Shown here: piece after piece, positions 27,588 through 35,283 of the stretch | Layout of the letters: every line of letters begins with the position of its first letter | Numbering within the stretch: position 1 is the first letter of the stretch | Assembly: GCA_024686215.1 (NCBI GenBank) | Contig: JAIBDN010000022.1 | Coordinates: forward strand, 1 to 35,283 | Direction: 5' to 3' | Source of the DNA: Gammaproteobacteria bacterium | GTDB lineage: Bacteria; Pseudomonadota; Gammaproteobacteria; Pseudomonadales; Halieaceae | Length of the DNA: 35,283 nt | The notes under the pieces: generated by a model | Seen by the model: the letters and a program-made list of their open reading frames with translations, nothing else | Told to the model about the DNA's origin: nothing | Database searches by the model: none | Program-made: the position numbers and the translations under genes

Positions 27588-27974
27588 CTAAGCCTGCTCT
27601 CGCTTCTCGCGCAGATCCTTGACCGCAGCCTTGATCGCGTCTTCGGCCAACACCGAGCAGTGGATTTTCACCGGTGGCAGAGCCAATTCCTCAGCGATTT
27701 CGGTGTTCTTGATCTGTTCCGCTTCGTCCAGGTTCTTACCCTTGACCCACTCGGTCAGCAGGGAACTGGAGGCAATTGCCGAGCCACAACCATAAGTCTT
27801 GAACTTGGCATCTTCGATGATGCCTTCTTCATTGACCTTGATCTGCAGTCGCATTACGTCACCACAGGCTGGCGCTCCGACCATGCCGGTACCGACACTG
27901 TCATCAGCGGCATCCATCTTGCCCACGTTGCGGGGATTTTCGTAGTGATCCAGTACTTTATCGCTATATGCCAT
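27588..27974 (-). CDS. iscU: Iron-sulfur cluster scaffold IscU
   Basis: A 128-residue scaffold on which clusters are built. Cys37 with Asp39 (GAPACGDV), Cys63 (YGCGSA), His105 and Cys106 (KIHCS) are present, as is LPPVK (99-103), the HscA recognition site. It lies 24 bases after iscS. Confidence 0.99.
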   Translation of the reverse strand: MAYSDKVLDHYENPRNVGKMDAADDSVGTGMVGAPACGDVMRLQIKVNEEGIIEDAKFKTYGCGSAIASSSLLTEWVKGKNLDEAEQIKNTEIAEELALPPVKIHCSVLAEDAIKAAVKDLREKREQA

Positions 27975-27998
27975 GCTTATATTGCTCCGCCTGTTATC

Positions 27999-29213
27999 CT
28001 AATGAGCCGCCCATTCGATGGAGTCAAGATCGACACCATCCTTGTACATATCCCACAGGGGCGACAGCTCCCGTAATTTTTCTACCGCAGTGCGCAACTG
28101 CTGCACCGCCACATCAACATCCTCTTCCGTGGTAAAACGACCGAAGCAGAAGCGTAGCGAACTGTGTGCCAGTTCGTCGTTCAGGCCAAGGGCACGCAGC
28201 ACATAGGAAGGTTCGAGGCTGGCCGAGGTACAGGCCGAACCACTGGAAATCGCCAGGTCTTTCAGCGACATAATCAACGATTCGCCTTCCACAAAAGCGA
28301 TACTCACGTTAATCGCCCCGGGCAAACGATGGTCCTTGTCACCATTGATATGCACTTCTTCGATATCCTTGATGGCGTCCCAAAAATGCTGACGCAGCGC
28401 TTTCAGGCGCACAGCCTCTTCTGCCATACCCTCTTTGGCGATATGTGCAGCCTCGCCCATTCCGACAATCTGGTGCGTCGCAAGGGTTCCCGAACGCATA
28501 CCGCGCTCATGGCCACCGCCGTGCATCTGGGCCTCCAGACGAACTCGCGGCTTACGCCGGACGTATAAGACACCTATGCCCTTGGGTCCGTACATCTTGT
28601 GCCCGGACATGGACAGCAGATCTACTTTCATCTGCTCCATATTAATCTCAATTTTACCCGCACTCTGGGCCGCATCCACGTGGAAAAGCACGCCCGCATT
28701 GCGCGTAACTTCACCAATGGCGGCAATATCGTTCACCGTGCCGATCTCATTATTGGCATGCATAATACTGACGAGAATCGTGTCTTCGCGCAGCGCTGCG
28801 GCGACTGCTTCCGGGGTAATCAGGCCATCACTGCCCGGATCCAGGTAACTGACTTCATAACCCTCCCGCTCCAATTGACGGCAGGTGTCCAGCACAGCCT
28901 TGTGCTCGATTTTGGAGGTAATAATGTGCTTGCCTTTCTTATGGTAGAAGTGCGCCACGCCCTTGATGGCGAGGTTATCCGACTCAGTGGCCCCGGAGGT
29001 CCATACGATTTCACGGGGATCGGCACCAATAAGGTCCGCTACCTGACGACGCCCATTTTCCACGGCTTCCTCGGCCTTCCAGCCATACATGTGGGAGCGC
29101 GATGCGGGGTTGCCAAAATTGCCTTCCATGGAGAGGCAATGAACCATCTTCTCGACCACCCTGGGGTCTGCAGGCGTGGTGGCCAGATAGTCAAAATAAA
29201 TCGGTTTTTGCAT
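27999..29213 (-). CDS. iscS: Cysteine desulfurase IscS
   Basis: A 404-residue PLP enzyme that takes sulfur from cysteine for clusters and tRNA thiolation. Lys206 ([10 protein letters not shown]) holds PLP, and Cys328 ([10 protein letters not shown]) carries the persulfide. [16 protein letters not shown] and HVDAAQ are intact, and length matches E. coli. It follows iscR by 34 bases. Confidence 0.99.
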   Translation of the reverse strand: MQKPIYFDYLATTPADPRVVEKMVHCLSMEGNFGNPASRSHMYGWKAEEAVENGRRQVADLIGADPREIVWTSGATESDNLAIKGVAHFYHKKGKHIITSKIEHKAVLDTCRQLEREGYEVSYLDPGSDGLITPEAVAAALREDTILVSIMHANNEIGTVNDIAAIGEVTRNAGVLFHVDAAQSAGKIEINMEQMKVDLLSMSGHKMYGPKGIGVLYVRRKPRVRLEAQMHGGGHERGMRSGTLATHQIVGMGEAAHIAKEGMAEEAVRLKALRQHFWDAIKDIEEVHINGDKDHRLPGAINVSIAFVEGESLIMSLKDLAISSGSACTSASLEPSYVLRALGLNDELAHSSLRFCFGRFTTEEDVDVAVQQLRTAVEKLRELSPLWDMYKDGVDLDSIEWAAH

Positions 29214-29247
29214 ACTGCTTTTAACTCCGTTTCTGTACGCTAGCGGC

Positions 29248-29721
29248 TCAAATTTGGGTCAGGGCCAGCTCTTCAGCACGGCCCGTGCGCGCATCTTGTC
29301 GCGCTGAAACATGCTGCACCTCACGGCGCTCCACCAGATTGCTCAGGCTGATATTACTGAGAAAACCGTGTATCTGATCGCTGAGGTCGCACCACAGGTG
29401 GTGGGTCAGGCACACTTCGCCCTGCTGGCAATCACTGTTACCACCACAACCGGTCGCATCTACTGCCTCATTCACCGCGTCTATAATCTGGGCAACGTAT
29501 ATCTCTTGGCCGCCGCGACTTAACTTGTAACCACCACCGGGACCACGCACGCTGCTGACCAGCTCATTGCGCCGCAATTTTGCAAATAACTGCTCAAGAT
29601 AAGACAGGGAGATGTCCTGGCGTCCGGATATATCCGCAAGACTCACTGGACCATTTCCGCCGTGTAAAGCGAGGTCCAGCATTGCGGTTACCGCGTATCT
29701 TCCTTTGGTGGTCAGTCGCAT
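29248..29721 (-). CDS. iscR: Fe-S cluster-sensing regulator IscR
   Basis: A 157-residue Rrf2-family regulator. The winged helix ([48 protein letters not shown]) is followed by cluster ligands Cys92, Cys98, Cys104 and His107, the E. coli positions. With a 2Fe-2S cluster it represses its own operon at type 1 sites, and one overlaps the promoter here (29757-29781). First gene of iscRSUA-hscBA-fdx-iscX. Confidence 0.98.
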   Translation of the reverse strand: MRLTTKGRYAVTAMLDLALHGGNGPVSLADISGRQDISLSYLEQLFAKLRRNELVSSVRGPGGGYKLSRGGQEIYVAQIIDAVNEAVDATGCGGNSDCQQGEVCLTHHLWCDLSDQIHGFLSNISLSNLVERREVQHVSARQDARTGRAEELALTQI

Positions 29722-29748
29722 GGTTCTGCCCTGTATTCAGAAGCAACA

Positions 29749-29781
29749 AGTATGCAATACCCCACTAAAATGGTCAACTAT
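29749..29781 (-). promoter_or_regulatory. isc promoter with overlapping type 1 IscR site
   Basis: On the minus strand TTGACC (29772-29777) and CATACT (29749-29754) are exactly 17 bases apart. The 25 bases 29757-29781 start ATAGTTGACC and end AGTGGGGTAT. They match the E. coli type 1 IscR consensus as I remember it at about 23 of 25 positions, covering the -35 and most of the spacer. Autorepression by holo-IscR follows from this placement. Confidence 0.82.
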
Positions 29782-29816
29782 AAAACCTAGTGATTTGATC
29801 GGGTAATAAGGACCTA

Positions 29817-30566
29817 CTAATTACCCGCCTTGCGTCCCCGGGACACCCATTTTTGGGTTTCAGTCAAAATACCACGCATAATATTCAGCTCCATCTCATC
29901 CAGGCGCACGCGGCCATAGAGCCTGCGCAGGCGCGACATCAGCTGCCGCGGCGCGGCTGGATCGAGAAACTCCACATCCACCAGGGTTTGCTCAAGGTGT
30001 GTATAAAAACGCTCCATATTATCCATGGTCGCAAACGGCGTATCCCACTGCTCATCTTCACTCACCGGCAGCTGCGCCTGCGCCTCCAACATACGCAGTT
30101 CATAACACACGATCTGCACCGCCATCGCCAGGTTGAGTGAGCTATAGGACTCTGCGGTCGGCACATTGAGGTGTAAATTACACAGTTTCAACTCATCGTT
30201 GGTCAGCCCGCGATCTTCACGACCAAACAGCACCGCCACCTGCTCCTGCCCCGATGCTGTCGCCATACGCTGCGCGCATTGCCGGGGATCCAGCAAGGGC
30301 CAGGGAATGCGCCGTTCGCGGGCGCTGGTGCCCACCACAAACTGGCAATCGCTGATGGCCTCTTCCACGGTGCTTGTCACCACAGCTCCATCCAGCACAT
30401 CGCCCGCGGAAGCCGCGCGCCAATTGGCCTGCTCATCCGGGAATTGCCGCGGCTCTACCAGGTACAGCCGCGATAGACCCATATTTTTCATGGCGCGGGC
30501 GACACCCCCGATATTTCCAGGGTGACTGGTATTCACCAGTACGATACGAATATTGTCGAGGTTCAT
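29817..30566 (-). CDS. trmJ: tRNA (cytidine/uridine-32-2'-O)-methyltransferase TrmJ
   Basis: A 249-residue SPOUT methyltransferase that methylates the ribose of position 32 in several tRNAs. The N-terminal domain has VLVNTSHPGNIGGVARAMKN (9-28). The knot carries FGREDRGLTNDEL and NVPTAESYSSLNLAMAVQI. The C-terminal extension (about 165-249) is that of TrmJ. The ATG at 30566 is preferred to a TTG at 30596. A TAGAAT (30596-30601) could be its -10, but no good -35 pairs with it. In Pseudomonas cysE lies between trmJ and iscR; here only the isc promoter does. Confidence 0.94.
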   Translation of the reverse strand: MNLDNIRIVLVNTSHPGNIGGVARAMKNMGLSRLYLVEPRQFPDEQANWRAASAGDVLDGAVVTSTVEEAISDCQFVVGTSARERRIPWPLLDPRQCAQRMATASGQEQVAVLFGREDRGLTNDELKLCNLHLNVPTAESYSSLNLAMAVQIVCYELRMLEAQAQLPVSEDEQWDTPFATMDNMERFYTHLEQTLVDVEFLDPAAPRQLMSRLRRLYGRVRLDEMELNIMRGILTETQKWVSRGRKAGN

Positions 30567-30732
30567 GGCGGTCACAGCTGCGTAAATTGCGCGCAATTCT
30601 AGCAGATTTCTGTTGTTTTGGTGGGGGGCTTAAGATTCCCGCCATGCGCATAGGGAAGCAACCGGTGCCGCCGACGAAAAAACTAAAAAAGCCAATATTT
30701 ACCAGATCTGTATGAGCACTTGGAGATGCTGC

Positions 30733-30738
30733 TATAAT
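30733..30738 (+). promoter_or_regulatory. -10 element of suhB
   Basis: A perfect TATAAT 31 bases before the suhB ATG. The region 15-19 bases upstream has no good TTGACA (best TGTATG or GTATGA). The 203-base trmJ-suhB gap otherwise shows an AT-rich patch at about 30677-30700 and no gene. Confidence 0.5.
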
Positions 30739-30769
30739 CGCGCGCCCAAAGACCGCCCAGGACTGACCT

Positions 30770-31564
30770 ATGGAACCGATGATCAATATAGCGCTGCGCG
30801 CCGCCCGCAAGGCCGGTGAGAATATCGTGCGTGCCTCGGATGATCTCGACCGCTTTGAAGTCAAGGCCAAGGGCGTCAACAATTTCGTCACTGAAGTAGA
30901 TATCAACGCCGAACAGGAGATTATCTATCACCTGCGCAAAGCGTATCCCGACCATGCCATCCTGGGTGAAGAGAGCGGACTTAGCGGTAGCGAAGATGCC
31001 GAGTATCGCTGGATTATTGATCCACTGGATGGCACCACCAATTTTGTTCGCGGCATTCCCCACTTCGCTGTTTCCATCGCCTGCATGCACAAAGGCACTC
31101 TGGAACATGCGGTGATAGTGGATCCCGTGCGTCGCGAAGAATTTACTGCTTCACGCGGTCGCGGAGCGCAACTCAACGGTCGCCGCATCCGGGTGAGCAA
31201 CCTTGGCAGCCTGGAAGGTGCGTTACTGGGCACAGGAATTCCGTTCAAGGATCACTGCGATGAAAAGCTGGCGCCGTATAGCAAAACCCTGGAGTTGCTA
31301 GCGGGACAATGTGCGGGCATTCGCCGTGCCGGGGCGGCCTCTCTGGATCTGGCCTATGTTGCTGCCGGGCGCCTGGATGCATTCTGGGAAATGGGCCTGG
31401 CTCCCTGGGATATGGCGGCGGGTGCCTTGCTGGTGCGCGAGGCAGGCGGGCTGGTAGCGGACATTGATACCTCAGATAACTACCTGGACTCCGGCAATAT
31501 CGTGTGCGGCAATCCCAAGTGCTTCAAGGCGGTACTGCAAGTAGTGAAACCGCTACTGAGCTAA
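30770..31564 (+). CDS. suhB: Inositol-1-monophosphatase family protein SuhB
   Basis: A 264-residue Mg-dependent phosphatase-fold protein. The metal site is seen in GEES (66-69) and IDPLDGTTNF (83-92), and the second motif WDMAAGALLVREAGG lies near residue 218. SuhB also acts as a factor of rRNA transcription antitermination complexes in E. coli, and its place beside secDF/trmJ suits the orthologue. CAGGA lies 8 bases before the ATG. It is convergent with secF. Confidence 0.96.
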   Translation: MEPMINIALRAARKAGENIVRASDDLDRFEVKAKGVNNFVTEVDINAEQEIIYHLRKAYPDHAILGEESGLSGSEDAEYRWIIDPLDGTTNFVRGIPHFAVSIACMHKGTLEHAVIVDPVRREEFTASRGRGAQLNGRRIRVSNLGSLEGALLGTGIPFKDHCDEKLAPYSKTLELLAGQCAGIRRAGAASLDLAYVAAGRLDAFWEMGLAPWDMAAGALLVREAGGLVADIDTSDNYLDSGNIVCGNPKCFKAVLQVVKPLLS

Positions 31565-31572
31565 TACTGTGA

Positions 31573-31595
31573 TGTGGTGCGCAAAGCGCACCACA
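31573..31595. terminator. 10-bp perfect hairpin between convergent suhB and secF
   Basis: TGTGGTGCGC (31573-31582) pairs perfectly with 31586-31595 around the loop AAA. It starts 8 bases past the suhB stop and ends 8 bases before the secF stop. A bidirectional terminator is plausible from position, though no T run follows on either strand. Confidence 0.5.
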
Positions 31596-31603
31596 AGCAT
31601 TAA

Positions 31604-32518
31604 TCAGGGCGCCAGGTCTTCCTGATCGGCACCCTCTTTCACCGGAATCATCAAGTCTTCCTTACTTACACCCATGATCAACAAGGTATTGGCCGCTACA
31701 TAAATAGATGAGTAAGTACCGATTGCCACACCTACGATCAGGGCAATAGCAAAACCATTAATCATTTCGCCACCCAGCAAAGCCAGCGCCAACAGCACCA
31801 GCAAGGTGGTCAAAGACGTCACCAGGGTTCGCCCCAGGGTCTCAGTCAGCGATATATTGATCACTTCAACGGGTTCGGTGCGACGCAACTTACGGAAGTT
31901 TTCACGAATACGGTCGGACACCACGATGGTGTCGTTCAGGGAATAACCGATCACCGCCAACAGCGCAGCCAACACGGTGAGGTCGAACTCCATCCCCGTT
32001 ACCGAGAAGAAACCCAGGGTCACAATCACATCGTGTACCAGAGCGACCACCGCCCCCACCGCGAACTTGAACTGGAAGCGGAAGGCGATATAGAGCATCA
32101 CCAAACCCAGCGCCAATAACATGGCCAAACCGCCCTGTTCACGCAGTTCGTCACCCACTTGCGGACCCACGAATTCAATTCGGCGTAATTCCACGTTACC
32201 CGCAAAGGCCTGCTCCAGTTTGGCAAGCAATTCTGCGCCCTGGCTATCCGAGTAGCCCTTGGGCAGGCGAATCATTACATCGCGGTCCGTACCGAAGCTA
32301 ACCACTGTGGCACCACTGTAACCCTCTGCATCCAGAGTGCTGCGTATTGCTTTGAGGTTCGCGGTCTCTGAATAATGCACTTCCACCAGGGTGCCGCCGG
32401 TAAAGTCCAGACCCCAGTTAAGCTGCTTGGTGGCCAGCGAACCGATAGAGCCCAACAACAACACCGCGGAGAACAGCATAGCCAGCGTACGCTGGCCCAT
32501 AAAATTAATCGTTTTCAT
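31604..32518 (-). CDS. secF: Protein translocase subunit SecF
   Basis: A 304-residue membrane protein which, with SecD, uses the proton gradient to pull exported proteins through. Signature GLDFTGGTLVEV (about 36-47) follows the first membrane helix. GYSLNDTIVVSDRIREN lies in the C-terminal helix bundle, and there are six hydrophobic segments in all. It overlaps secD by ATGA. Confidence 0.97.
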   Translation of the reverse strand: MKTINFMGQRTLAMLFSAVLLLGSIGSLATKQLNWGLDFTGGTLVEVHYSETANLKAIRSTLDAEGYSGATVVSFGTDRDVMIRLPKGYSDSQGAELLAKLEQAFAGNVELRRIEFVGPQVGDELREQGGLAMLLALGLVMLYIAFRFQFKFAVGAVVALVHDVIVTLGFFSVTGMEFDLTVLAALLAVIGYSLNDTIVVSDRIRENFRKLRRTEPVEVINISLTETLGRTLVTSLTTLLVLLALALLGGEMINGFAIALIVGVAIGTYSSIYVAANTLLIMGVSKEDLMIPVKEGADQEDLAP

Positions 32519-34395
32519 GCTTTACGTCCTCCGATTGACAGAGACTGCACGCGACGCCCGCCGTACATAAGATTGACCAATGCCCGCGTACCCATAATGG
32601 CCGTAAACATGGACGTCACGATGCCCACCGACAGGGTAATCGCAAAGCCTTTTACCGGCCCGGTACCCACGGCATACAAAATCACTGCAACAATCAATGT
32701 CGTCAGGTTGGCGTCGAGGATGGTGGCCACGGCGCGCTCGAAACCGGCATGTATCGCCATCTGAGGCGACAACCCATTGTTTATCTCCTCGCGGATTCGC
32801 GAAAATATCAGCACGTTGGCGTCCACCGCCATCCCCACCGTCAACACGATACCGGCGATACCCGGCAAGGTGAGGGTCGCACCAATCATGGACATAAACG
32901 CCACTAACAATATCAGGTTGCACGACAGCGCAATTACCGCGGCGACGCCAAATACGCGGTAGTAGACCACCATAAACAGTACCACCAGAGCCAGACCATA
33001 CTGCACCGACTTCACACCCTGACGAATATTTTCAGCTCCCAGCGAGGGTCCAACGGTACGTTCCTCGACAAAAGTAATCGGCGCCGCCAGTGCTCCGGCG
33101 CGCAACATCAGGGCCAGCTCCGAAGATTCCAGCTGACTGTCCAGGCCGGTAATCTGGAACTGGGCACCCAGTGCCGACTGGATAACGGGCGCCGTTAGCA
33201 GTTTTTTCTCATCGTAGGGCACTTTAACAGCCACTTCGGTGCCGTCTTCCTGCATCTCGTAGCGGGTGCGGTACTTGCGCTCGATAAACAGTACGCCCAT
33301 GCGTCGCTTGATATTGTTACGCGTAGCACGGGACATCAACGTGCCGCCTTCACCGTCCAGGCTGATCGATACATTGGGGCGCCCGTTCTGATCAAAACTG
33401 GCCTGGGCGTTGGATACCCGCTCTCCAGTGATAATCACATCGCGTTCCAACCATTCGGTGCGACCCGCCCTATCCTCACTGCGGTATTCGTAGCGCTGTT
33501 TTTCCGATGCTGGCGCATCAAGGTTGGCCACCAGGCGAAACTCCAGATTAGCGACCTTCCCCAGGATTCTCTTGGCCTCCGCGGTATCCTGAATACCCGG
33601 TAACTCCACCACAATTCGGTGCCGACCCTGGCGCTGCACCAGTGGTTCGGATACACCCAATTCATTCACCCGGTTACGCAAGGTCGTGAGGTTCTGCCCT
33701 ACCGCGTAGTCGGCAATTTCCTTACGCACCTGCTCAGGCATACTTGCCAGCAGATTCCAGCTATTACTTTCATCCACCCGGTCCAGGGTCAGCTCCGGGT
33801 AGGTATCCGCCACGATGGTGCGAGCCTGCTCACGCTGCTCCTCGGTTTTGAAGCGGGATTCCAGCTTGCCTTGCCCGTTAAGCGCTACCAAACCGCGAAT
33901 GCGCTCTTCGCGCAACACGCGCTTTATGCCATTGAGGTAGTTTTCCATGCGCCGCTCTACCGCAGCTTCAACATCGACCTCCAGCTTGAAGTGCACGCCG
34001 CCACTCAGGTCCAGGCCCAATTTCATCGGCTGGCCACCGTAATTGCTGAGCCAGTCTGGCGTTGTAGGCGCCAGGTTCAGTGCCACGATAAAGCCATCCC
34101 CCAGCGCGCGGGACACCCGTGCCTGAGCTGTCAACTGCTGCTCACTATCACGCAAGCGCACCAGGGCGCTACGACCCTGGGGGTCGATGGTCTCACCAAA
34201 GTGCTCTATACCAGACTCTTCGAGGGCCTTGAGGGCCTTGTTCAGTGTCTTGTCGTCAATGATTTGTGCGCTGCTCTCACCGGCAATCTGCAAAGCTGGA
34301 TCGGGTGCATACAGGTTTGGCGCCGCATAAAACAGGCCCAGCAGGACCACGAACAGCACGAGCAGATATTTCCACAGGGGGTACTTATTTAACAT
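32515..34395 (-). CDS. secD: Protein translocase subunit SecD
   Basis: A 626-residue RND-related subunit. One N-terminal membrane helix (about 9-25) is followed by a large periplasmic domain beginning with LGLDLSGGVHFKLEVD. The C-terminal bundle of five helices has GMAVDANVLIFSRIREE. Length matches E. coli. Neither yajC nor tgt, its usual upstream neighbours, is present; purL ends 86 bases upstream, so secDF should have its own promoter (34447-34474). Confidence 0.98.
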   Translation of the reverse strand: MLNKYPLWKYLLVLFVVLLGLFYAAPNLYAPDPALQIAGESSAQIIDDKTLNKALKALEESGIEHFGETIDPQGRSALVRLRDSEQQLTAQARVSRALGDGFIVALNLAPTTPDWLSNYGGQPMKLGLDLSGGVHFKLEVDVEAAVERRMENYLNGIKRVLREERIRGLVALNGQGKLESRFKTEEQREQARTIVADTYPELTLDRVDESNSWNLLASMPEQVRKEIADYAVGQNLTTLRNRVNELGVSEPLVQRQGRHRIVVELPGIQDTAEAKRILGKVANLEFRLVANLDAPASEKQRYEYRSEDRAGRTEWLERDVIITGERVSNAQASFDQNGRPNVSISLDGEGGTLMSRATRNNIKRRMGVLFIERKYRTRYEMQEDGTEVAVKVPYDEKKLLTAPVIQSALGAQFQITGLDSQLESSELALMLRAGALAAPITFVEERTVGPSLGAENIRQGVKSVQYGLALVVLFMVVYYRVFGVAAVIALSCNLILLVAFMSMIGATLTLPGIAGIVLTVGMAVDANVLIFSRIREEINNGLSPQMAIHAGFERAVATILDANLTTLIVAVILYAVGTGPVKGFAITLSVGIVTSMFTAIMGTRALVNLMYGGRRVQSLSIGGRKA

Positions 34396-34446
34396 AGGGT
34401 TGCTCTAACAGGGGGAACACTGAGTGTACCCGTCAAAAAGTGCGTC

Positions 34447-34474
34447 ATTATAAGGAATCGACGGTAGGCCACAA
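34447..34474 (-). promoter_or_regulatory. Probable secDF promoter
   Basis: On the minus strand TTGTGG (34469-34474) and a perfect TATAAT (34447-34452) are 16 bases apart, about 50 bases before the secD ATG and just after the purL stop. The -35 matches only the TTG of the consensus. Confidence 0.5.
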
Positions 34475-34481
34475 GGGCGGG

Positions 34482-35283
34482 TTATCCCAGCCACTGGCGC
34501 GCGTTGCGAAACAACCGCAGCCAGCCGCCATCCTCACCCCATTCCTGCGGTGCCCAGGAGTATTGTACGCTGCGAAACACGCGCTCCGGGTGCGGCATCA
34601 TAATGGTGGCGCGGCCGTCAAGACTGGTCAGCCCGGCAATGCCAGCGGGCGATCCGTTGGGGTTTGCCGGGTAGCGCGAGGCGACGGAGAGGTCATTTTC
34701 TATATAGCGCAAAGCCACCGCAGCGCTGGCTTCACAGTCGTTCAGAGCAGTCTCCCCGGCAAATTCGGCCCGCCCTTCCCCGTGGGCCACAGCGATAGGC
34801 AGGTGTGACCCGGCCATACCGGACAACAACACCGAGGGATTATCTTCTATTTTAACCAGGGCCAGGCGCGCTTCGAACTGCTCAGAACGGTTGCGCACGA
34901 AGCGCGGCCAGTGACCGGCACCGGGGATCAGGTCCTTGAGTGTGGAAATCATCTGGCAGCCATTGCACACCCCCAGGGTAAAACTGTCTTCCCTTTGGAA
35001 GAAGTCACTGAACTGCGCGCGCACCGCTTGATTGAATAAAATACTTTTGGCCCAGCCCTCGCCGGCCCCCAGCACATCGCCGTAAGAAAAGCCGCCACAG
35101 GCCACCAGCCCCTTGAACGTCTCCAGGCCACGGCGACCAGCGAGAATATCACTCATATGCACATCCACTGCGGTGAATCCTGCCCCGTGAAAGGCCGCGG
35201 CCATCTCCACATGCCCATTGACACCCTGTTCGGGCAGTTCAGTGACTTCTTCCCTTTGGAAGAAGTCGCGGGACTGCGCGCAA
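34482..35283 (-). CDS. purL: Phosphoribosylformylglycinamidine synthase, glutaminase domain (5' part outside)
   Basis: The open frame enters from the right edge and ends with TAA at 34482. It is the class I glutamine amidotransferase domain of large-type Pur[62 protein letters not shown] (catalytic cysteine in GVCNGCQ), and [13 protein letters not shown] with the histidine and glutamate of the triad. It makes ammonia from glutamine for the fourth step of purine synthesis. Residues encoded by roughly the last 40 bases (35245-35283) do not look like PurL: instead of the usual run into VAVLREQG they repeat AQ..DFFQRE found further down this same gene. Treat that end with caution. Confidence 0.94.
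   Translation of the reverse strand, partial: CAQSRDFFQREEVTELPEQGVNGHVEMAAAFHGAGFTAVDVHMSDILAGRRGLETFKGLVACGGFSYGDVLGAGEGWAKSILFNQAVRAQFSDFFQREDSFTLGVCNGCQMISTLKDLIPGAGHWPRFVRNRSEQFEARLALVKIEDNPSVLLSGMAGSHLPIAVAHGEGRAEFAGETALNDCEASAAVALRYIENDLSVASRYPANPNGSPAGIAGLTSLDGRATIMMPHPERVFRSVQYSWAPQEWGEDGGWLRLFRNARQWLG
35234..35277. repeat. Imperfect 20-bp palindrome at the window edge, copy of an inner purL segment
   Basis: Bases 35234-35253 and 35258-35277 are complementary at 17 of 20 positions around the loop CTTT; the inner 10 pairs (35244-35253 with 35258-35267) are perfect. The right part (from about 35249) also repeats 34988-35019 in direct orientation with few mismatches. The left arm is the exact reverse complement of 34997-35016. 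Such a fold-back at a sequence end is typical of a chimeric or mis-assembled junction, but could be real. Confidence 0.7.

Noticed and set aside
1..35283. tRNA, rRNA, CRISPR arrays, insertion sequences, integrases and attachment sites.
   Set aside because: No cloverleaf, regularly spaced repeat, transposase or recombinase coding signature was seen on reading both strands; a tool-based scan could still find a small RNA.

Overview
The window looks like chromosomal DNA of a gammaproteobacterium. The clearest sign is one long minus-strand array from 29.7 kb down to 15.4 kb: iscR-iscS-iscU-iscA-hscB-hscA-fdx-iscX-ndk-rlmN-pilW-rodZ-ispG-hisS-yfgM-bamB-der. It is preceded by trmJ, suhB and secDF, the order I remember from Pseudomonas-like genomes. 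CoA-dependent acid-degradation genes, a BCCT transporter and a group III truncated haemoglobin would suit a marine heterotroph (for example Cellvibrionales/Halieaceae), but that is inference. I see no IS element, prophage, tRNA, rRNA or CRISPR array. The left edge cuts an MmgE/PrpD gene and the right edge cuts purL.

Left accessory part (1-13.0 kb). A minus-strand operon starts at about 4.95 kb and runs SDR, quinone-oxidoreductase-like MDR, acyl-CoA dehydrogenase, class III CoA-transferase (CaiB/BaiF), MmgE/PrpD. It looks like a CoA-activation and beta-oxidation-style route for an unidentified organic acid. Divergent from it is a GcvA-type LysR regulator broken by an in-frame TAG. Convergent with that is a BCCT-family transporter broken by one extra base in an A/T homopolymer. 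A plus-strand operon then runs aldehyde dehydrogenase, O-acetylhomoserine sulfhydrylase (MetY-type), alpha/beta hydrolase and a secreted type-B carboxylesterase, which is broken by another in-frame TAG. Three lesions in about 6.3 kb, next to a conserved region with none, suggest recent loss of function. TAG is the normal terminator of several conserved genes here, which argues against amber reassignment.

Middle part (13.1-15.35 kb). A small minus-strand operon continues directly from der: group III truncated haemoglobin, ABC ATPase, ABC-2-like permease, each overlapping or nearly touching the next.

Conserved part (15.35-35.28 kb). It covers GTPase-driven ribosome assembly (der), outer-membrane assembly (bamB), translocon accessory (yfgM), histidyl-tRNA synthetase, isoprenoid synthesis (ispG), a very short RodZ, pilus lipoprotein PilW, RlmN, Ndk and the complete ISC iron-sulfur machinery. 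Several products made here are iron-sulfur enzymes served by that machinery (IspG, RlmN, Fdx, IscR). Upstream of iscR lies a near-perfect type 1 IscR site over the promoter. Beyond it are trmJ, divergent suhB, secF-secD (no yajC visible) and the 3' end of purL. The last 50 bases of the window form an imperfect 20-bp palindrome that interrupts the expected PurL sequence and may be an assembly artefact.
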